A stretch of 55,178 bases of DNA from Dehalococcoidales bacterium (GCA_016932435.1 JAFGCW010000090.1:1-55178), one strand, 5' to 3'. Counted from the first letter of the stretch, positions 32,656 to 42,268 are shown. The notes: generated by a model not told the origin, from the letters alone. A program made the numbers and translations.

Positions 32656-34419
32656 CTAGAATAAGCCCTGTACTTTTCCAGTCTTCACATCGACGTCTAC
32701 TCTTCTCAGAGCAGGATCCGAACTGGTTCCCGGCATAAGTGTAATGGTGCCGGCCATCGGGCAAAGGAACTTGGCTCCCGAGTAGATAAGAACATCACGT
32801 ACCGGCAATGTCCATCCCTTAGGGACACCCTTGAGAGCCGGGTCATGTGACAGACTCAGGTGAGTCTTGACCATCATCGTGGCATACTCATCGTATTTCG
32901 GGTCTTCCTCGAATTTCTTGGCTTTTGCTTCAGCTTCAACGGTCCATGATACTCCATTGGCACCGTATACTTCCTTGGCTATCTTGTCTACTCTCTCACG
33001 TAGTTTCATTTCATTCGGATACAGGAAGTTGAATTCATTCTCTTCTTCACAGGCTTCCTTGACCACATCGGCTAGTTCCAGCGCGCCGTCACCACCTTGC
33101 TCCCAGTGTTTGGACACGGCACAACGGGCACCGGCAGCTTCAGCGGCTTTACGGATAACAGCGTGCTCAGCATCGGTATCGGTGTAGAAGGCGTTGATAC
33201 AAACGACCGGATTAATCCCGGACTTGCGGATGACTTTGATAAGGTGCAGCATATTTTCCAGACCTGCTTCCACTAGTCCCACATTCTCTTTGGTATATTC
33301 TTCAGGGAGTTTTAATCCGGCTACTACTCTGGGTCCACCGCCGTGCATCTTCAGGGCGCGAACAGTGGTAGTCAACACCGAAACATGAGGTTTAAGTCCG
33401 CTGTAGCGGCACTTAACGTTCCAGAATTTCTCGAAGCCGATATCTGCGGCAAATCCGCTTTCTGTTACGTGGTAGTCGAACATCTTCAAACCAATACGGT
33501 CAGCGATAATGGATGACTGACCGACTGCTATATTTGCAAAAGGTCCGGCATGAACCAGGCAGGGGTTGTACTCAGCAGTGCACATCAGGGTAGGATTAAC
33601 GGCATTGCGCATCCATGCTGTCATCGCTCCGCCTACTTCGAGGTCGCCGGTGGTTACCGGATTTCCTTTTTTATCATAAGCTACGGTGATATTATCCATT
33701 CTTTCGCGAAGGTCAGCAAGGTCGTTGACGATAGAGAGCATGGCCATCAACTCTGAGCCGACAGCGATGCCGAAGCTAGACTCCATAGTGTAGCCATTCA
33801 TGCGGCCACCCAGCCCGATAATAATATTACGGAGACTCTGAGCGCAGAAATCCATAATCCAGCCCATCTCTACCCTGGTCGGATCTACGTCGAGACGACG
33901 CATCCTGGTCAGTTTCTGCAATCTCTCATCGTCGTAATTCCGTTCATGCTGCATCCTCGCGGTAAGTGCAACCATCGCGAGGTTATGCGCGTTCATAATA
34001 TCATTGATATCGCCGGTAAGTCCCAGTGAGTACTCTGTCATGGGAATCAGCAGAGAATTACCACCGCCGGCGGCGGTTCCTTTAATATTCATGGTAGGAC
34101 CGCCTGAGGGCTGCCTGAGGGCGCCACCCACGTTCAAGCCACGCTTACCCAAGCCTTCCATCAGACCACAGGAGGTCGTACTTTTCCCTTCGCCCAAAGG
34201 CGTCGGAGTGATAGCGGTTACTTCAATATACTTGCCATCAGGTCTGTCCTTAAGACGATCGATTAACTTTAAGAAGTCCAGTTTTGCGATTCTTCCGTAA
34301 GGAAGCAGCTCATCTTTTTCCAGTCCAAGCCGAACTCGCCATTCATCCGGTGTAGGCATATTTTCTTCAGCCGCTTCAGAAATTTCCCAGTCCTTCATTT
34401 TTACAGCATCGTAAGCCAT
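32656..34419 (-). CDS. fhs: Formate-tetrahydrofolate ligase
   Basis: The enzyme activates formate with ATP to 10-formyl-THF, the entry point of the methyl branch. The 587-residue protein has the phosphate loop [13 protein letters not shown] near residue 70, [20 protein letters not shown] near 101, [19 protein letters not shown] near 137 and a late PVCINAF followed by DTDAEHA. It is somewhat longer than the usual 555 residues because of an N-terminal extension ([17 protein letters not shown]). It is the second gene of the operon, after the first CooC-type ATPase. Confidence 0.97.
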   Translation of the reverse strand: MAYDAVKMKDWEISEAAEENMPTPDEWRVRLGLEKDELLPYGRIAKLDFLKLIDRLKDRPDGKYIEVTAITPTPLGEGKSTTSCGLMEGLGKRGLNVGGALRQPSGGPTMNIKGTAAGGGNSLLIPMTEYSLGLTGDINDIMNAHNLAMVALTARMQHERNYDDERLQKLTRMRRLDVDPTRVEMGWIMDFCAQSLRNIIIGLGGRMNGYTMESSFGIAVGSELMAMLSIVNDLADLRERMDNITVAYDKKGNPVTTGDLEVGGAMTAWMRNAVNPTLMCTAEYNPCLVHAGPFANIAVGQSSIIADRIGLKMFDYHVTESGFAADIGFEKFWNVKCRYSGLKPHVSVLTTTVRALKMHGGGPRVVAGLKLPEEYTKENVGLVEAGLENMLHLIKVIRKSGINPVVCINAFYTDTDAEHAVIRKAAEAAGARCAVSKHWEQGGDGALELADVVKEACEEENEFNFLYPNEMKLRERVDKIAKEVYGANGVSWTVEAEAKAKKFEEDPKYDEYATMMVKTHLSLSHDPALKGVPKGWTLPVRDVLIYSGAKFLCPMAGTITLMPGTSSDPALRRVDVDVKTGKVQGLF

Positions 34420-34495
34420 AAAACCTCCCTAAATTTATATTATTTAACTCCCTATCCCGGGTATTATAAAGAGGCAGCTATAACGCCTCCGTATT

Positions 34496-35284
34496 TTATA
34501 CCTTTTCCATTGTTTTCTCAGTATCAGCAAGCAGTTTAGCGTAAATCTCTAATACTGAATTCCTGACCTGTTCGCTCGACTCCAGCGGTGACAAATTAGC
34601 ATGATCAGCGTCGATCACTGCCTGGTCATACGGTATAAATCCCAGAAAATTTAAATCGGGTAGGTTAGATACCAGAAATTCCCTGTCCGATTCATTTCTT
34701 ACTTTATTGCCTACAACAGCAAGGTGTCCCAGCCCGATCTCGGATGCAAGTCCCTTGATACTGTTCGCAGTCTCAATACTTCGCCTGCCGGGTTCCACCA
34801 CGATAATCAGCATATCGACTGCCCTTGCGGTCCCTCTCCCAAGATGTTCAATCCCGGCTTCCATATCCATTATTACTACTTCATTTCTAGCCAGAAGCAA
34901 GTGAGACATCAGGGTCTGGAGTAACGCACTTTCCGGGCAGTAGCATCCGGCGCCGCCCCTTTTTACCCTGCCCATCAGCATCAGCCTGATGCCATCCATC
35001 TTCATGGCATACTTTTCCGGAATATCATCGACTTTCGGATTCAGTTTAAAATAAGGAGCTGACTGGCCGGGTCGCGCCCCGGTTCTTTCTTCGATAAGAT
35101 CTGCCATTTCGGAGATTGGCGTAATTTTTTCCGGGTCAGGAAAACCCAGAGTTGCCGCCAGGTTGGCATCGGGATCAGCATCGATAGCAATAACTGAATA
35201 TCCGGACTGAGCGAATATTTTCGCTAGAAGAGAAGCTAATAAGGTTTTGCCTACTCCACCTTTTCCGCTTATGGCAATCTTCAT
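34496..35284 (-). CDS. CooC-type nickel-insertion ATPase, copy 2
   Basis: The 262-residue protein is the first gene of the operon. It shows Walker A GKGGVGKTL near residue 7, IDADPDANLAATLGFP near 37, a CxC motif in GAGCYCPES near 115 and DMEAGIEHLGRGTARAVDML near 142. It is clearly related to, but distinct from, the copy at 31842-32615 (for example SIETANSIKGLASEIGL against VRTIARIMDLVSELKL). It probably matures CO dehydrogenase or acetyl-CoA synthase. Its start lies about 85 bp after a well-formed promoter. Confidence 0.9.
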   Translation of the reverse strand: MKIAISGKGGVGKTLLASLLAKIFAQSGYSVIAIDADPDANLAATLGFPDPEKITPISEMADLIEERTGARPGQSAPYFKLNPKVDDIPEKYAMKMDGIRLMLMGRVKRGGAGCYCPESALLQTLMSHLLLARNEVVIMDMEAGIEHLGRGTARAVDMLIIVVEPGRRSIETANSIKGLASEIGLGHLAVVGNKVRNESDREFLVSNLPDLNFLGFIPYDQAVIDADHANLSPLESSEQVRNSVLEIYAKLLADTEKTMEKV

Positions 35285-35305
35285 TTACTACCTGTCAGAC
35301 ATAAT

Positions 35306-35340
35306 AAAAGCTGAGGTAAAAACGGATATTAAACTCAGCC
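35306..35340 (-). other. Leader hairpin before the Wood-Ljungdahl operon
   Basis: Minus strand: GGCTGAG at 35340-35334 pairs with CTCAGC around 35314-35309, and TTTTATT follows. The shape is that of a weak terminator or attenuator placed between the promoter and the first gene, which could let part of the transcription stop early. The stem is short (6 bp), so confidence is low. Confidence 0.35.
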
Positions 35341-35368
35341 TGAAACATGACCTCTGCGCACCGTCAAC

Positions 35369-35397
35369 AGTATATCTTACAGTTAAGGAGAAGTCAA
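35369..35397 (-). promoter_or_regulatory. Promoter of the Wood-Ljungdahl operon
   Basis: Minus strand: TTGACT (35397-35392) and TATACT (35374-35369) are separated by exactly 17 bp, about 85 bp before the first gene. A second match, TTGACA (35550-35545) with TTAAAC (35527-35522) at 17 bp, lies farther upstream and would give a leader of about 230 nt. The gap 35285-35605 holds these signals and no gene. Confidence 0.6.
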
Positions 35398-35605
35398 ATA
35401 AATCGGTAATAATTCCCAATTATTTTTCTCCGTTTTTTATCGGTATCACCGCTTTTTATATATAGTATATGTCACTTGACTCGCGGATGTTGCTTATTAT
35501 GACCGATATTAAAGCTCCTATGTTTAACATGTTCAAAAACATACTGTCAACTGATTGATAATAATGACTATGAAAACAGGCGTGAAATCATACTATTTCT
35601 GCTGG

Positions 35606-36829
35606 TTAATTACTTTTACTGATAAATATCCTGGATTTCGGAGGTAAGTTTCCGCTGATGAAGGTTCCCGGACCAATTCTGGAATTGCTGCCTATAACGG
35701 TCCCAACGTTAATGGATGAATTAATACCTGTTTCCACTCCATCGCCCATAATTACTCCCAGCTTACGCCTCCCCGTATCCGTTCCCTCGATAGTCACCTC
35801 TTTATTATTCAATTTAAGATTCGCAATTTTTGTTCCCGCTCCTAGATTACAATCTTCACCGATAACGCTGTCCCCGACATAACTTAAATGAGGGACTTTA
35901 CTTCCGTTCATTATTATAGAGTTCTTGATCTCCACTGCAGCGCCAACATGGCATCCATTACCTATCGCTGTACTTGGCCTGATATAACAGTTCGGGCCAA
36001 TCGCGCAATCTTCTCCGATGATAACCGGACCGGAAATATAGGAACCCGATCTTATCACACTGCCCTTCCCTACACTTACAGTACCTTTGAGAACCGCGTT
36101 CTCTTCCACCTCGCCTTGAATATCGGAGTTAATATCAGCCAGTAGATTTTCATTTGCCGTTAACAGGTCCCACGGGTAGCTGGTGTCCATCCATCGATCA
36201 AGTTCTCGATAAGCTACCTTTATATTATTGTCAGCGAGCCACTGTATAGAATCGGTCAGCTCGTATTCATCCCTTTGTGACAGCGGTGTCCGGGCAATCG
36301 CTTTGAATATATCCCTGGTGAAAAGATAGAGAGCGGCATTAGCCAGGTTTGAAGGAGGGTTCTCGATTTTCTCGTGTATATGTTTTATGAAACCACCCTC
36401 AACTTCCACCGTACCCAGTCCCTTTGGATTATCGACCTTATACAGACTCATGGTAGTGCCGGGGCACTCAGCAATAGCTTTGATATCTTTGGAATCGATA
36501 ATAATATCGCCGTTTGCAACCAGGAACCTGTCTTCGACAATTTTTTCGACGGTTCGAACGGCATCAGCAGTACCTGCCTGTTCAACCTGAGTCACATACT
36601 GTATGTTCACTCCCCATTTTTCACCGGAGCCAAAATACTCTCTTACCTTCTCTTCATGATATCCTGTTACAAAGGCAAATTCCTTAACCCCTGCCTGTTT
36701 CATTTGAACCAGCAGGTGCTCCAGGATCGGTTTAATGGCGACAGGCAGCATTACCTTAGGCTTGTTATAGGTAAGCGGTCGCATCCGTTTCCCTTCACCT
36801 GCGGCTATTATCACTGCCTTAATTGCCAT
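35606..36829 (-). CDS. Bifunctional sugar-1-phosphate nucleotidylyltransferase/acetyltransferase (GlmU-like)
   Basis: Residues 1-230 form a nucleotidyltransferase (AVIIAAGEGKRMRPLTYNKPKVMLPVAIKPI, NGDIIIDSKD). Residues 245-400 form a left-handed beta helix of hexapeptide repeats (IIGEDCAIGPNCYIRPSTAIGNGCHVGAAVEIKNS). The overall form resembles the archaeal-type GlmU or glucose-1-phosphate thymidylyltransferase fusions that make UDP-GlcNAc or similar sugar nucleotides. It stands alone and divergent to yebC. Substrate identity cannot be fixed from sequence. Confidence 0.88.
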   Translation of the reverse strand: MAIKAVIIAAGEGKRMRPLTYNKPKVMLPVAIKPILEHLLVQMKQAGVKEFAFVTGYHEEKVREYFGSGEKWGVNIQYVTQVEQAGTADAVRTVEKIVEDRFLVANGDIIIDSKDIKAIAECPGTTMSLYKVDNPKGLGTVEVEGGFIKHIHEKIENPPSNLANAALYLFTRDIFKAIARTPLSQRDEYELTDSIQWLADNNIKVAYRELDRWMDTSYPWDLLTANENLLADINSDIQGEVEENAVLKGTVSVGKGSVIRSGSYISGPVIIGEDCAIGPNCYIRPSTAIGNGCHVGAAVEIKNSIIMNGSKVPHLSYVGDSVIGEDCNLGAGTKIANLKLNNKEVTIEGTDTGRRKLGVIMGDGVETGINSSINVGTVIGSNSRIGPGTFISGNLPPKSRIFISKSN

Positions 36830-36985
36830 TCTCTCTTCCTCCGTTTGAAGTGATTTTAGTCATAATCAGCTACTAAGTCAATTAAGAAATATATTACCAT
36901 ATCATGGCCTAACACTCTTTACCCTTAAACCTATAAATGATAGAATTAACAATCAAGTTAACTGTCTGGCTGAGGAGTTTTAGCT

Positions 36986-37735
36986 ATGTCAGGACATTCG
37001 AAATGGGCGTCAATCAAACACCAGAAAGGAGTTGCCGACGCACGGAGAGGGCAGCTCTTTACAAAACTTACCCGTGAAATTATTGTCGCGGTAAGGCAGG
37101 GTGGATCAGACCCGGATATGAACTTCCGACTGCGTTTAGCCGTCCAGAAAGCTCGGGATGCTAACATGCCCCTGGACAACATCGAACGCGCCATCAAGCG
37201 GGGTGCCGGTGAGACAGACGGGGCTGCTCTTATTGAGATGGTCCTGGAAGGATATGGTCCCAGCGGCGCCGCTATACTGGTACAGGCACTCAGCGATAAC
37301 AAGAACCGTACTGTCCAGGAAGTGCGCAATCTGTTTACCCGTAATGGCGGCAACCTTGGAGAAAGCGGTTGCGTAGCCTGGCTATTCGAGTCCAAGGGAC
37401 TTATCGCGGTAAGAGCAGGTGATAGCGACCCCGAGGAACTGGCTCTCCAGGCAATAGACTCCGGAGCAGAAGATGTAAATATAGAAGGCGGCTACATAGA
37501 AATTTATACAACTCCTGAAGATTTTATGACCGTGAGACAAAAACTTGAAGAGGTTGGAATCACTATAGATTCCTCCGAGGTTTCGATGATTCCACAAACT
37601 AGCCTCGATCTTGAAGAAAAACCTGCTCTTCAGAATCTAAGATTGCTGAACAAGCTGGAGGAACTTGATGACGTCCAGCTCGTAGTAAGTAATGTGAATT
37701 TCACCGACGACATCCTAGAAAAGTACGAATCGTAA
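36986..37735 (+). CDS. YebC/PmpR-family protein (TACO1-like)
   Basis: The 249-residue protein has the family start MSGHSKWASIKHQKGVADARRGQLFTKL, then NMPLDNIERAIKRGAGE near 58, EGYGPSGAAILVQALSDNKNRT near 90 and GGNLGESGCVAWLFE near 117. Members are described as transcription regulators and, more recently, as translation factors that relieve ribosome stalling. It is the first gene of a yebC-ruvC-ruvA cluster, a widely conserved order. The ribosome site GAGGAG precedes ATG 36986. Confidence 0.95.
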   Translation: MSGHSKWASIKHQKGVADARRGQLFTKLTREIIVAVRQGGSDPDMNFRLRLAVQKARDANMPLDNIERAIKRGAGETDGAALIEMVLEGYGPSGAAILVQALSDNKNRTVQEVRNLFTRNGGNLGESGCVAWLFESKGLIAVRAGDSDPEELALQAIDSGAEDVNIEGGYIEIYTTPEDFMTVRQKLEEVGITIDSSEVSMIPQTSLDLEEKPALQNLRLLNKLEELDDVQLVVSNVNFTDDILEKYES

Positions 37736-37761
37736 CACGTTCATCAGTATAAAAGAAAATT

Positions 37762-38253
37762 ATGAGAATATTAGGTATTGATCCCGGAACCATCGCAATG
37801 GGATACGGTATCATCGAAACCAGCGATGGTGAACCGGAATTTATCGACTGTGGTGTAATAAAACCACCGGCACGCTCCTCCATAGGGGAACGTTTGAGTT
37901 TCCTGTATAAAAACCTGATGGAAATAATTACCGCTTCCCGCCCGGATGTTATTGCGATAGAAGAACCGTTCGTCGCCAAGAACGCCAGGACAGCCCTTGC
38001 CATCGGTCGTGCCCAGGCAGTTGCCATCCTTTCAGCCGCCAACTGTGACATACCTTCCTTTGAATATACACCGGCCCAGATTAAGCAGCGAGTTACTACC
38101 TATGGTGCCAGTTCCAAGGAGCAGGTGCAGGAAATGGTAAGACTCCAGCTTGGACTCGACTATGTACCCGAACCGAACGATGCCGCCGACGCACTGGCAG
38201 TAGCTTTGTGTCACATGGGTGAAGCCCATGTAAATAACCTGCTGCGGCAGTGA
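37762..38253 (+). CDS. ruvC: Crossover junction endodeoxyribonuclease RuvC
   Basis: RuvC cuts Holliday junctions in the RuvABC resolvasome. The 163-residue RNase-H-fold protein has GIDPGTIAMGYGII with the first catalytic Asp, IAIEEPFVAKNARTALAIGRAQA with the catalytic Glu near 67, and the C-terminal NDAADALAVALCH with the remaining acidic residues. It lies 26 bp after yebC and 13 bp before ruvA. Length is normal. Confidence 0.96.
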   Translation: MRILGIDPGTIAMGYGIIETSDGEPEFIDCGVIKPPARSSIGERLSFLYKNLMEIITASRPDVIAIEEPFVAKNARTALAIGRAQAVAILSAANCDIPSFEYTPAQIKQRVTTYGASSKEQVQEMVRLQLGLDYVPEPNDAADALAVALCHMGEAHVNNLLRQ

Positions 38254-38266
38254 TTGAGAGATTGAG

Positions 38267-38845
38267 ATGATAGCAAGCCTTCACGGTAAACTTGAATCGA
38301 TAAGCACCGATTCCGCGATAGTCAATGTCAACGGAATCGGCTTCCTTGTCCATATGCCCACGTCGACTATTACCACTCTTGGCCGTGTCGGGCAGGAAGC
38401 CCATCTCCAGACCAGTCTGGTCGTGAGAGAGGACAGTATGACCCTCTATGGATTCGCTACCGACGGCGAACTCGAATTATTCCAGGTGCTGACCGGAGTT
38501 TCCGGTCTTGGCCCGAAACTCGCCCTTGCCATGCTTTCTACGATGAGTGTCGAACAGGTCAGCACAGCGATAGCTACAGAAAATATCAATCTGTTGACCG
38601 CTATTCCCGGTATTGGCAAGAAAATGGCAAACAGGCTGGTACTTGAGCTTAAGGATAAAATCAGCACCGGACTGATCTCCGTCCCGGCAGCCCAGCTTGC
38701 CGAAGAAAACGCCGAGGTTGTCGCTGCCCTTACTTCACTAGGATATTCGATAGCCGAAGCCAGTCGGGCTGTAGCCACACTTCCGGAATCCGATATATCA
38801 CTTGAAGAAAAAATCAAACTCGCCCTCCAGTACTTCACCAGCTGA
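38267..38845 (+). CDS. ruvA: Holliday junction branch migration protein RuvA
   Basis: RuvA binds the four-way junction and loads the RuvB motor. The 192-residue protein has an N-terminal OB fold (MIASLHGKLESISTDSAIVNVNGIGFLVHMP), two helix-hairpin-helix motifs (VSGLGPKLALAMLS near 83 and IPGIGKKMANRLVLEL near 115) and a C-terminal RuvB-binding domain (AALTSLGYSIAEASRAV). ruvB usually follows but is not in the next gene or elsewhere in the window. Confidence 0.96.
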   Translation: MIASLHGKLESISTDSAIVNVNGIGFLVHMPTSTITTLGRVGQEAHLQTSLVVREDSMTLYGFATDGELELFQVLTGVSGLGPKLALAMLSTMSVEQVSTAIATENINLLTAIPGIGKKMANRLVLELKDKISTGLISVPAAQLAEENAEVVAALTSLGYSIAEASRAVATLPESDISLEEKIKLALQYFTS

Positions 38846-38996
38846 TGTAGTGTTCAGGTAGTTACAAGGAATCCCGAATAGTGAATACTGAGAACACTCG
38901 ACGATAATCGATCCTCACCTCCTTCCCCCACCCATTACCGATAAGTGTAATTGTCGTTGAACTTATCCGAAACGACTCTTGGTCACAATCAATGTA

Positions 38997-39097
38997 ATTT
39001 TCGATAATCCCCTTTCCATTTGAGGAGGGAAGTATTCGTAACAGGCTGCAAGTCCGCCGCAGTTCACCTGAGGTGAACGAATGAGGAGGTGAGGTAA
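38997..39097 (+). repeat. Dispersed hairpin repeat, copy B, with an extra palindrome
   Basis: TTTTCGATAA, CCCCTTTCCATTTGAGGAGGG, then TATTCGTAACAGG match the other copies. The tail is interrupted by a segment containing GTTCACCT-G-AGGTGAAC (39062-39078) before the GAGGAGGTGAGG end, as if a second element had inserted. The surrounding gap 38846-39225 has no gene. Confidence 0.6.
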
Positions 39098-39225
39098 AAA
39101 AGTATATTAGGTTAAACGAAGGTAATACAAAACTATTGTATCTAAGAAACAACTCATGTAACATTATATAAATCTGATTTATACACTCATTTCATAATAA
39201 AAACAGTCTTGGAGGATATGTACCT

Positions 39226-40491
39226 ATGTTCAAAGATCCTGATATCGGTAAACCGGCGGAACAGCTCCGCAAAGAAAGATATGAAAGAATCCACACCGCC
39301 TGGACCTTAGGAGTTCCCGACAGGGTACCGGTAAACTGCCCGATGGGCTATTTCCCCGGCCGTTACGCCGGCATACCCTTCGCTGCAGCTTACAATGACT
39401 TCGATGCATGGTATGCAGCCTGCGAAAAAACTCTCCAGGACTTCCATCCGGATTCCTTCGGAGCCACCAACTACCAGTGTGGTGAAGCCCAGGCAATGCT
39501 CGAACTGAAAACTATGAAATTACCTGGTTTCGGTGTCAATCCTTACCACGGTCACCAGTCTATAGAGATCGACGGTTTGAAGGCCGATGAATTCGACCTG
39601 TATATGAAAGATCCTTCTGATTACATGCTGCGTATTCAGCTTCCCCGTATAAGTGAAAAACTTCAAGGCCTTAGGAATATTCCACCTCTTTACCAAATCT
39701 TTAGTGGTCCCGGTGCTGCTCAAGGACTGGCTATGGTTCTCTCCGATCCTGAAGTAGAGGAAGCCCTGGACCTGCTCAGGGAATCAGGCCGAAAAACGAG
39801 ACAAGAAAGGGATAAACAGGTGAAATTCCAGAAACTGATGGAAAGCTATGGTTACTACTCCACCCCTATGGTAGGCGCTCTCCCTCCGTTCGATATTGTC
39901 TCTCATTCACTTTCCGGTATGCGTAACACTATGCTGGCTATGTTCCGCCAGCCTGATAAGCTCATTAAACTCTGCGAATTTATACTCAGTGAGCAGCTTG
40001 CAAAAACACCATTGATTCCGGATGAAAATGGCGATATAAGGATTTTTATGACCAATACACGCGGTATCGATGAATTCCTTTCGAAGGAGCAGTTCGACAG
40101 ATTCTACTGGCCAACCTGTAAAAAGCTGATAACTACCCTCTGCGAAAGGGGTGCTATGCCTAACTTTTTCATCGAAGGTCATTTCGACAGCCGTATTGAG
40201 TACCTGCTGGAACTTCCGAAAGGTAAATTTACTGCCGGTTTCGAAGCCTCTGACATAATTCGAGCTAAGGAAATCCTTAAGGATCACTGCTGCATATCGG
40301 GTAATGTTCCCGTCTCCCTGCTCCAGGTAGGCACCGAAGATGATGTGATTGCCTACTGCAAAAATCTTATCGATAATGTCGGGAAAGACGGTGGATTCAT
40401 CCTCTCGCCAAGCACGTCCGTGGAAGAAGTGAATCCCCGGAATCTCAAGGCCATGATCGAATTCACAAAGGAATATGGAGTATACGGATAA
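39226..40491 (+). CDS. Uroporphyrinogen decarboxylase (URO-D) family protein, possible corrinoid methyltransferase
   Basis: The 421-residue protein shares the URO-D/MtaA fold: GVPDRVPVNCPMGYFPGRY near 30, PPFDIVSHSLSGMRN near 210, FYWPTCKKLITTL near 288 and the family GNVPVSLLQVGTEDDVIAYCKNLID near 365. Most such proteins in anaerobes are methyltransferases acting between methylated substrates, corrinoid proteins and pterin or thiol acceptors. Possible zinc ligands are a His in FIEGHFDSR and Cys in DHCCISGN. True heme synthesis is less likely given the divergent N-terminus and length. No corrinoid protein gene is adjacent; the arrestin-fold gene follows after 25 bp. Confidence 0.8.
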   Translation: MFKDPDIGKPAEQLRKERYERIHTAWTLGVPDRVPVNCPMGYFPGRYAGIPFAAAYNDFDAWYAACEKTLQDFHPDSFGATNYQCGEAQAMLELKTMKLPGFGVNPYHGHQSIEIDGLKADEFDLYMKDPSDYMLRIQLPRISEKLQGLRNIPPLYQIFSGPGAAQGLAMVLSDPEVEEALDLLRESGRKTRQERDKQVKFQKLMESYGYYSTPMVGALPPFDIVSHSLSGMRNTMLAMFRQPDKLIKLCEFILSEQLAKTPLIPDENGDIRIFMTNTRGIDEFLSKEQFDRFYWPTCKKLITTLCERGAMPNFFIEGHFDSRIEYLLELPKGKFTAGFEASDIIRAKEILKDHCCISGNVPVSLLQVGTEDDVIAYCKNLIDNVGKDGGFILSPSTSVEEVNPRNLKAMIEFTKEYGVYG

Positions 40492-40516
40492 TCGACTATA
40501 AAGGGAGATTATAATT

Positions 40517-40996
40517 ATGTTTGGTAAAGGAAAAATCAAAGTTGCACTTGACCGTTCACGCTTCGAACCTGGCGACCTGATTAAAGGGAGGATCACTATA
40601 GATCTAAAAAAACCTGTCCAGGCAAGAGGAATCAGTATTTCCATGATCGGACAAGAGCGTTCAACGAGTACATCGGTAGGGATGGGAAAGGGAGTATCCA
40701 GCTCATCCAGCCAGCGAAAGATATATGATTTCAAACAGGAGTTGGATGGTGAAAAGGAATATCTCTCAGGTCAGGAATATGATTTTGAGATTAAAATCCC
40801 TGATGATATTCTCAATCTTACACCACAAATGCCTGAACTACCGAGTGTTGCAGGTGGCGCCCTGAAACTGGTTGAGACGGCAGCGACACTTACCGGAAGA
40901 GCGAGAAGAGTCCGAATAAAATGGTACCTGCAGGCTAAACTTGATGTACCCGGCGGTACGGATATCAGAAAAAAAACCGATATCATAATTGGATAA
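40517..40996 (+). CDS. Arrestin-fold/SpoOM-like protein
   Basis: The 159-residue protein looks like the N-terminal beta-sandwich of arrestin-like and SpoOM-like proteins: KIKVALDRSRFEPGDLIKGRITIDLKKPVQARGISISMIGQE, then YDFEIKIPDDI and a final RRVRIKWYLQAKLDVPGGTDI. Such proteins act as scaffolds; bacterial members are poorly known. Only one of the two usual sandwich domains is present. It lies 25 bp after the URO-D gene and has a GGGAG ribosome site, so the two are likely co-transcribed. Confidence 0.65.
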   Translation: MFGKGKIKVALDRSRFEPGDLIKGRITIDLKKPVQARGISISMIGQERSTSTSVGMGKGVSSSSSQRKIYDFKQELDGEKEYLSGQEYDFEIKIPDDILNLTPQMPELPSVAGGALKLVETAATLTGRARRVRIKWYLQAKLDVPGGTDIRKKTDIIIG

Positions 40997-41023
40997 ATAT
41001 TACTCGGGTAATTACACTGAATA

Positions 41024-41941
41024 CTATTTTAATAAATCTTCCAGAGACTGCCATTCGACCCTGAGTCCATTATCCTGCATTGCCGGTATATAGGTAGACA
41101 CAGATATATCACTTAATGAATTATCTCTAATAATAATATTTAATGACTGACCTTCAGCAGGAATAAAATGTGACCATGCTTCCAGGTCACTTATCTCATT
41201 AGAAGATAAATCTATCCAGATGAGATTATTGAGGTTAGTAAGAGGTGAAATATCAGTAATTTGATTTTCTGCAGCATCAAGACGCGTCAGATTGACCATT
41301 GTTTCAAGCCCGGAAAGACTACTTATGGAGTTCCATCTCAAACTAAGTTCCTTCAAGTTAACAAGGGATGATAGTGACGAAATGTCTTCTATCTGGTTCA
41401 TTGAAAGAGAAAGTCCGGTCATCCCAGTCATTCCTGCCAAAGGTGATATATCAGAAACCTGATTATCCAATAGATAGAATTTTGTGATGCTGGTACATCC
41501 GGCAAGTGGAGATATATCAGAAACCGGATTACCCATCAAGCTCAGTGTATCGAGTTCTGTCATAAAGGACAGGGGGCTGATGTCATGTATATCGTTATTT
41601 GATAAGTACAGTTCTCTCATATTAATCATTCCGTCGAGAGCAGATATATCCGTAATCTTATTCTCACTTAAGTCCAGATAAGTGAGATTATGACAATATT
41701 CGAGACCAGTGAGGTCTCGGATAAACCACCCGTTAAAATCCAGGCGAATCAGGTTCGTTAAGCTATCTCGTTGTACAGAACCTTCCGGCTGGTTAATAGC
41801 TTCCCGGATCAGACGTTCTAACGCGCTGTCATTAAAGACAACGGTATTTCTATCACTCGTGTCGGTGGAACTATAACCTGGTATGAATATGGGCAGTAAG
41901 AAAGCAATCATCATTATCGCGGATAAATATTTAAATTTCAT
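41024..41941 (-). CDS. Secreted leucine-rich-repeat protein (internalin-like)
   Basis: The N-terminus is a signal peptide (MKFKYLSAIMMIAFLLPIFIPGYS). About nine leucine-rich repeats of 21-22 residues follow from about residue 75, with the pattern LTYLDLSENKITDISALDGM and repeated DISPL segments, as in internalins. Such repeats bind other proteins. A short C-terminal region lacks any visible anchor or sorting signal. ATG 41941 is taken as start because the frame's earlier ATGs would put a hydrophilic extension before the signal peptide. It stands alone between unrelated genes. Confidence 0.85.
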   Translation of the reverse strand: MKFKYLSAIMMIAFLLPIFIPGYSSTDTSDRNTVVFNDSALERLIREAINQPEGSVQRDSLTNLIRLDFNGWFIRDLTGLEYCHNLTYLDLSENKITDISALDGMINMRELYLSNNDIHDISPLSFMTELDTLSLMGNPVSDISPLAGCTSITKFYLLDNQVSDISPLAGMTGMTGLSLSMNQIEDISSLSSLVNLKELSLRWNSISSLSGLETMVNLTRLDAAENQITDISPLTNLNNLIWIDLSSNEISDLEAWSHFIPAEGQSLNIIIRDNSLSDISVSTYIPAMQDNGLRVEWQSLEDLLK

Positions 41942-42268
41942 GTTTTCAGCCATCCATGTTGCAGAATGTCTTAAATAGATATCAAATATACAACACGCAT
42001 GATATTTATTCAATGACGAAAGAGAAATACACTGTCAACGTATAGCGTCTTAGGAGCTCATTTTAAGCAACATCAGATTAGAAAACCTTAATATTTCTAT
42101 ATTCTGTTATCACGGTAAAAGGAGTGTTGGATTGAAAGTAATAACAAAGATTGTTCGTTGATAGTTATAGAAAAAATGGTGTAGCATGAAAGTCCTGAAT
42201 TAATGATCTTTGATTAGTGACTGATATGCTGAAGAAAAGAGGGGGACAAGAGTCAGGTAATAGTATTA

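Noticed and set aside
39907..40734. 275-codon minus-strand frame opposite the URO-D gene
   Set aside because: It lies wholly over confirmed genes on the other strand and shows no domain.
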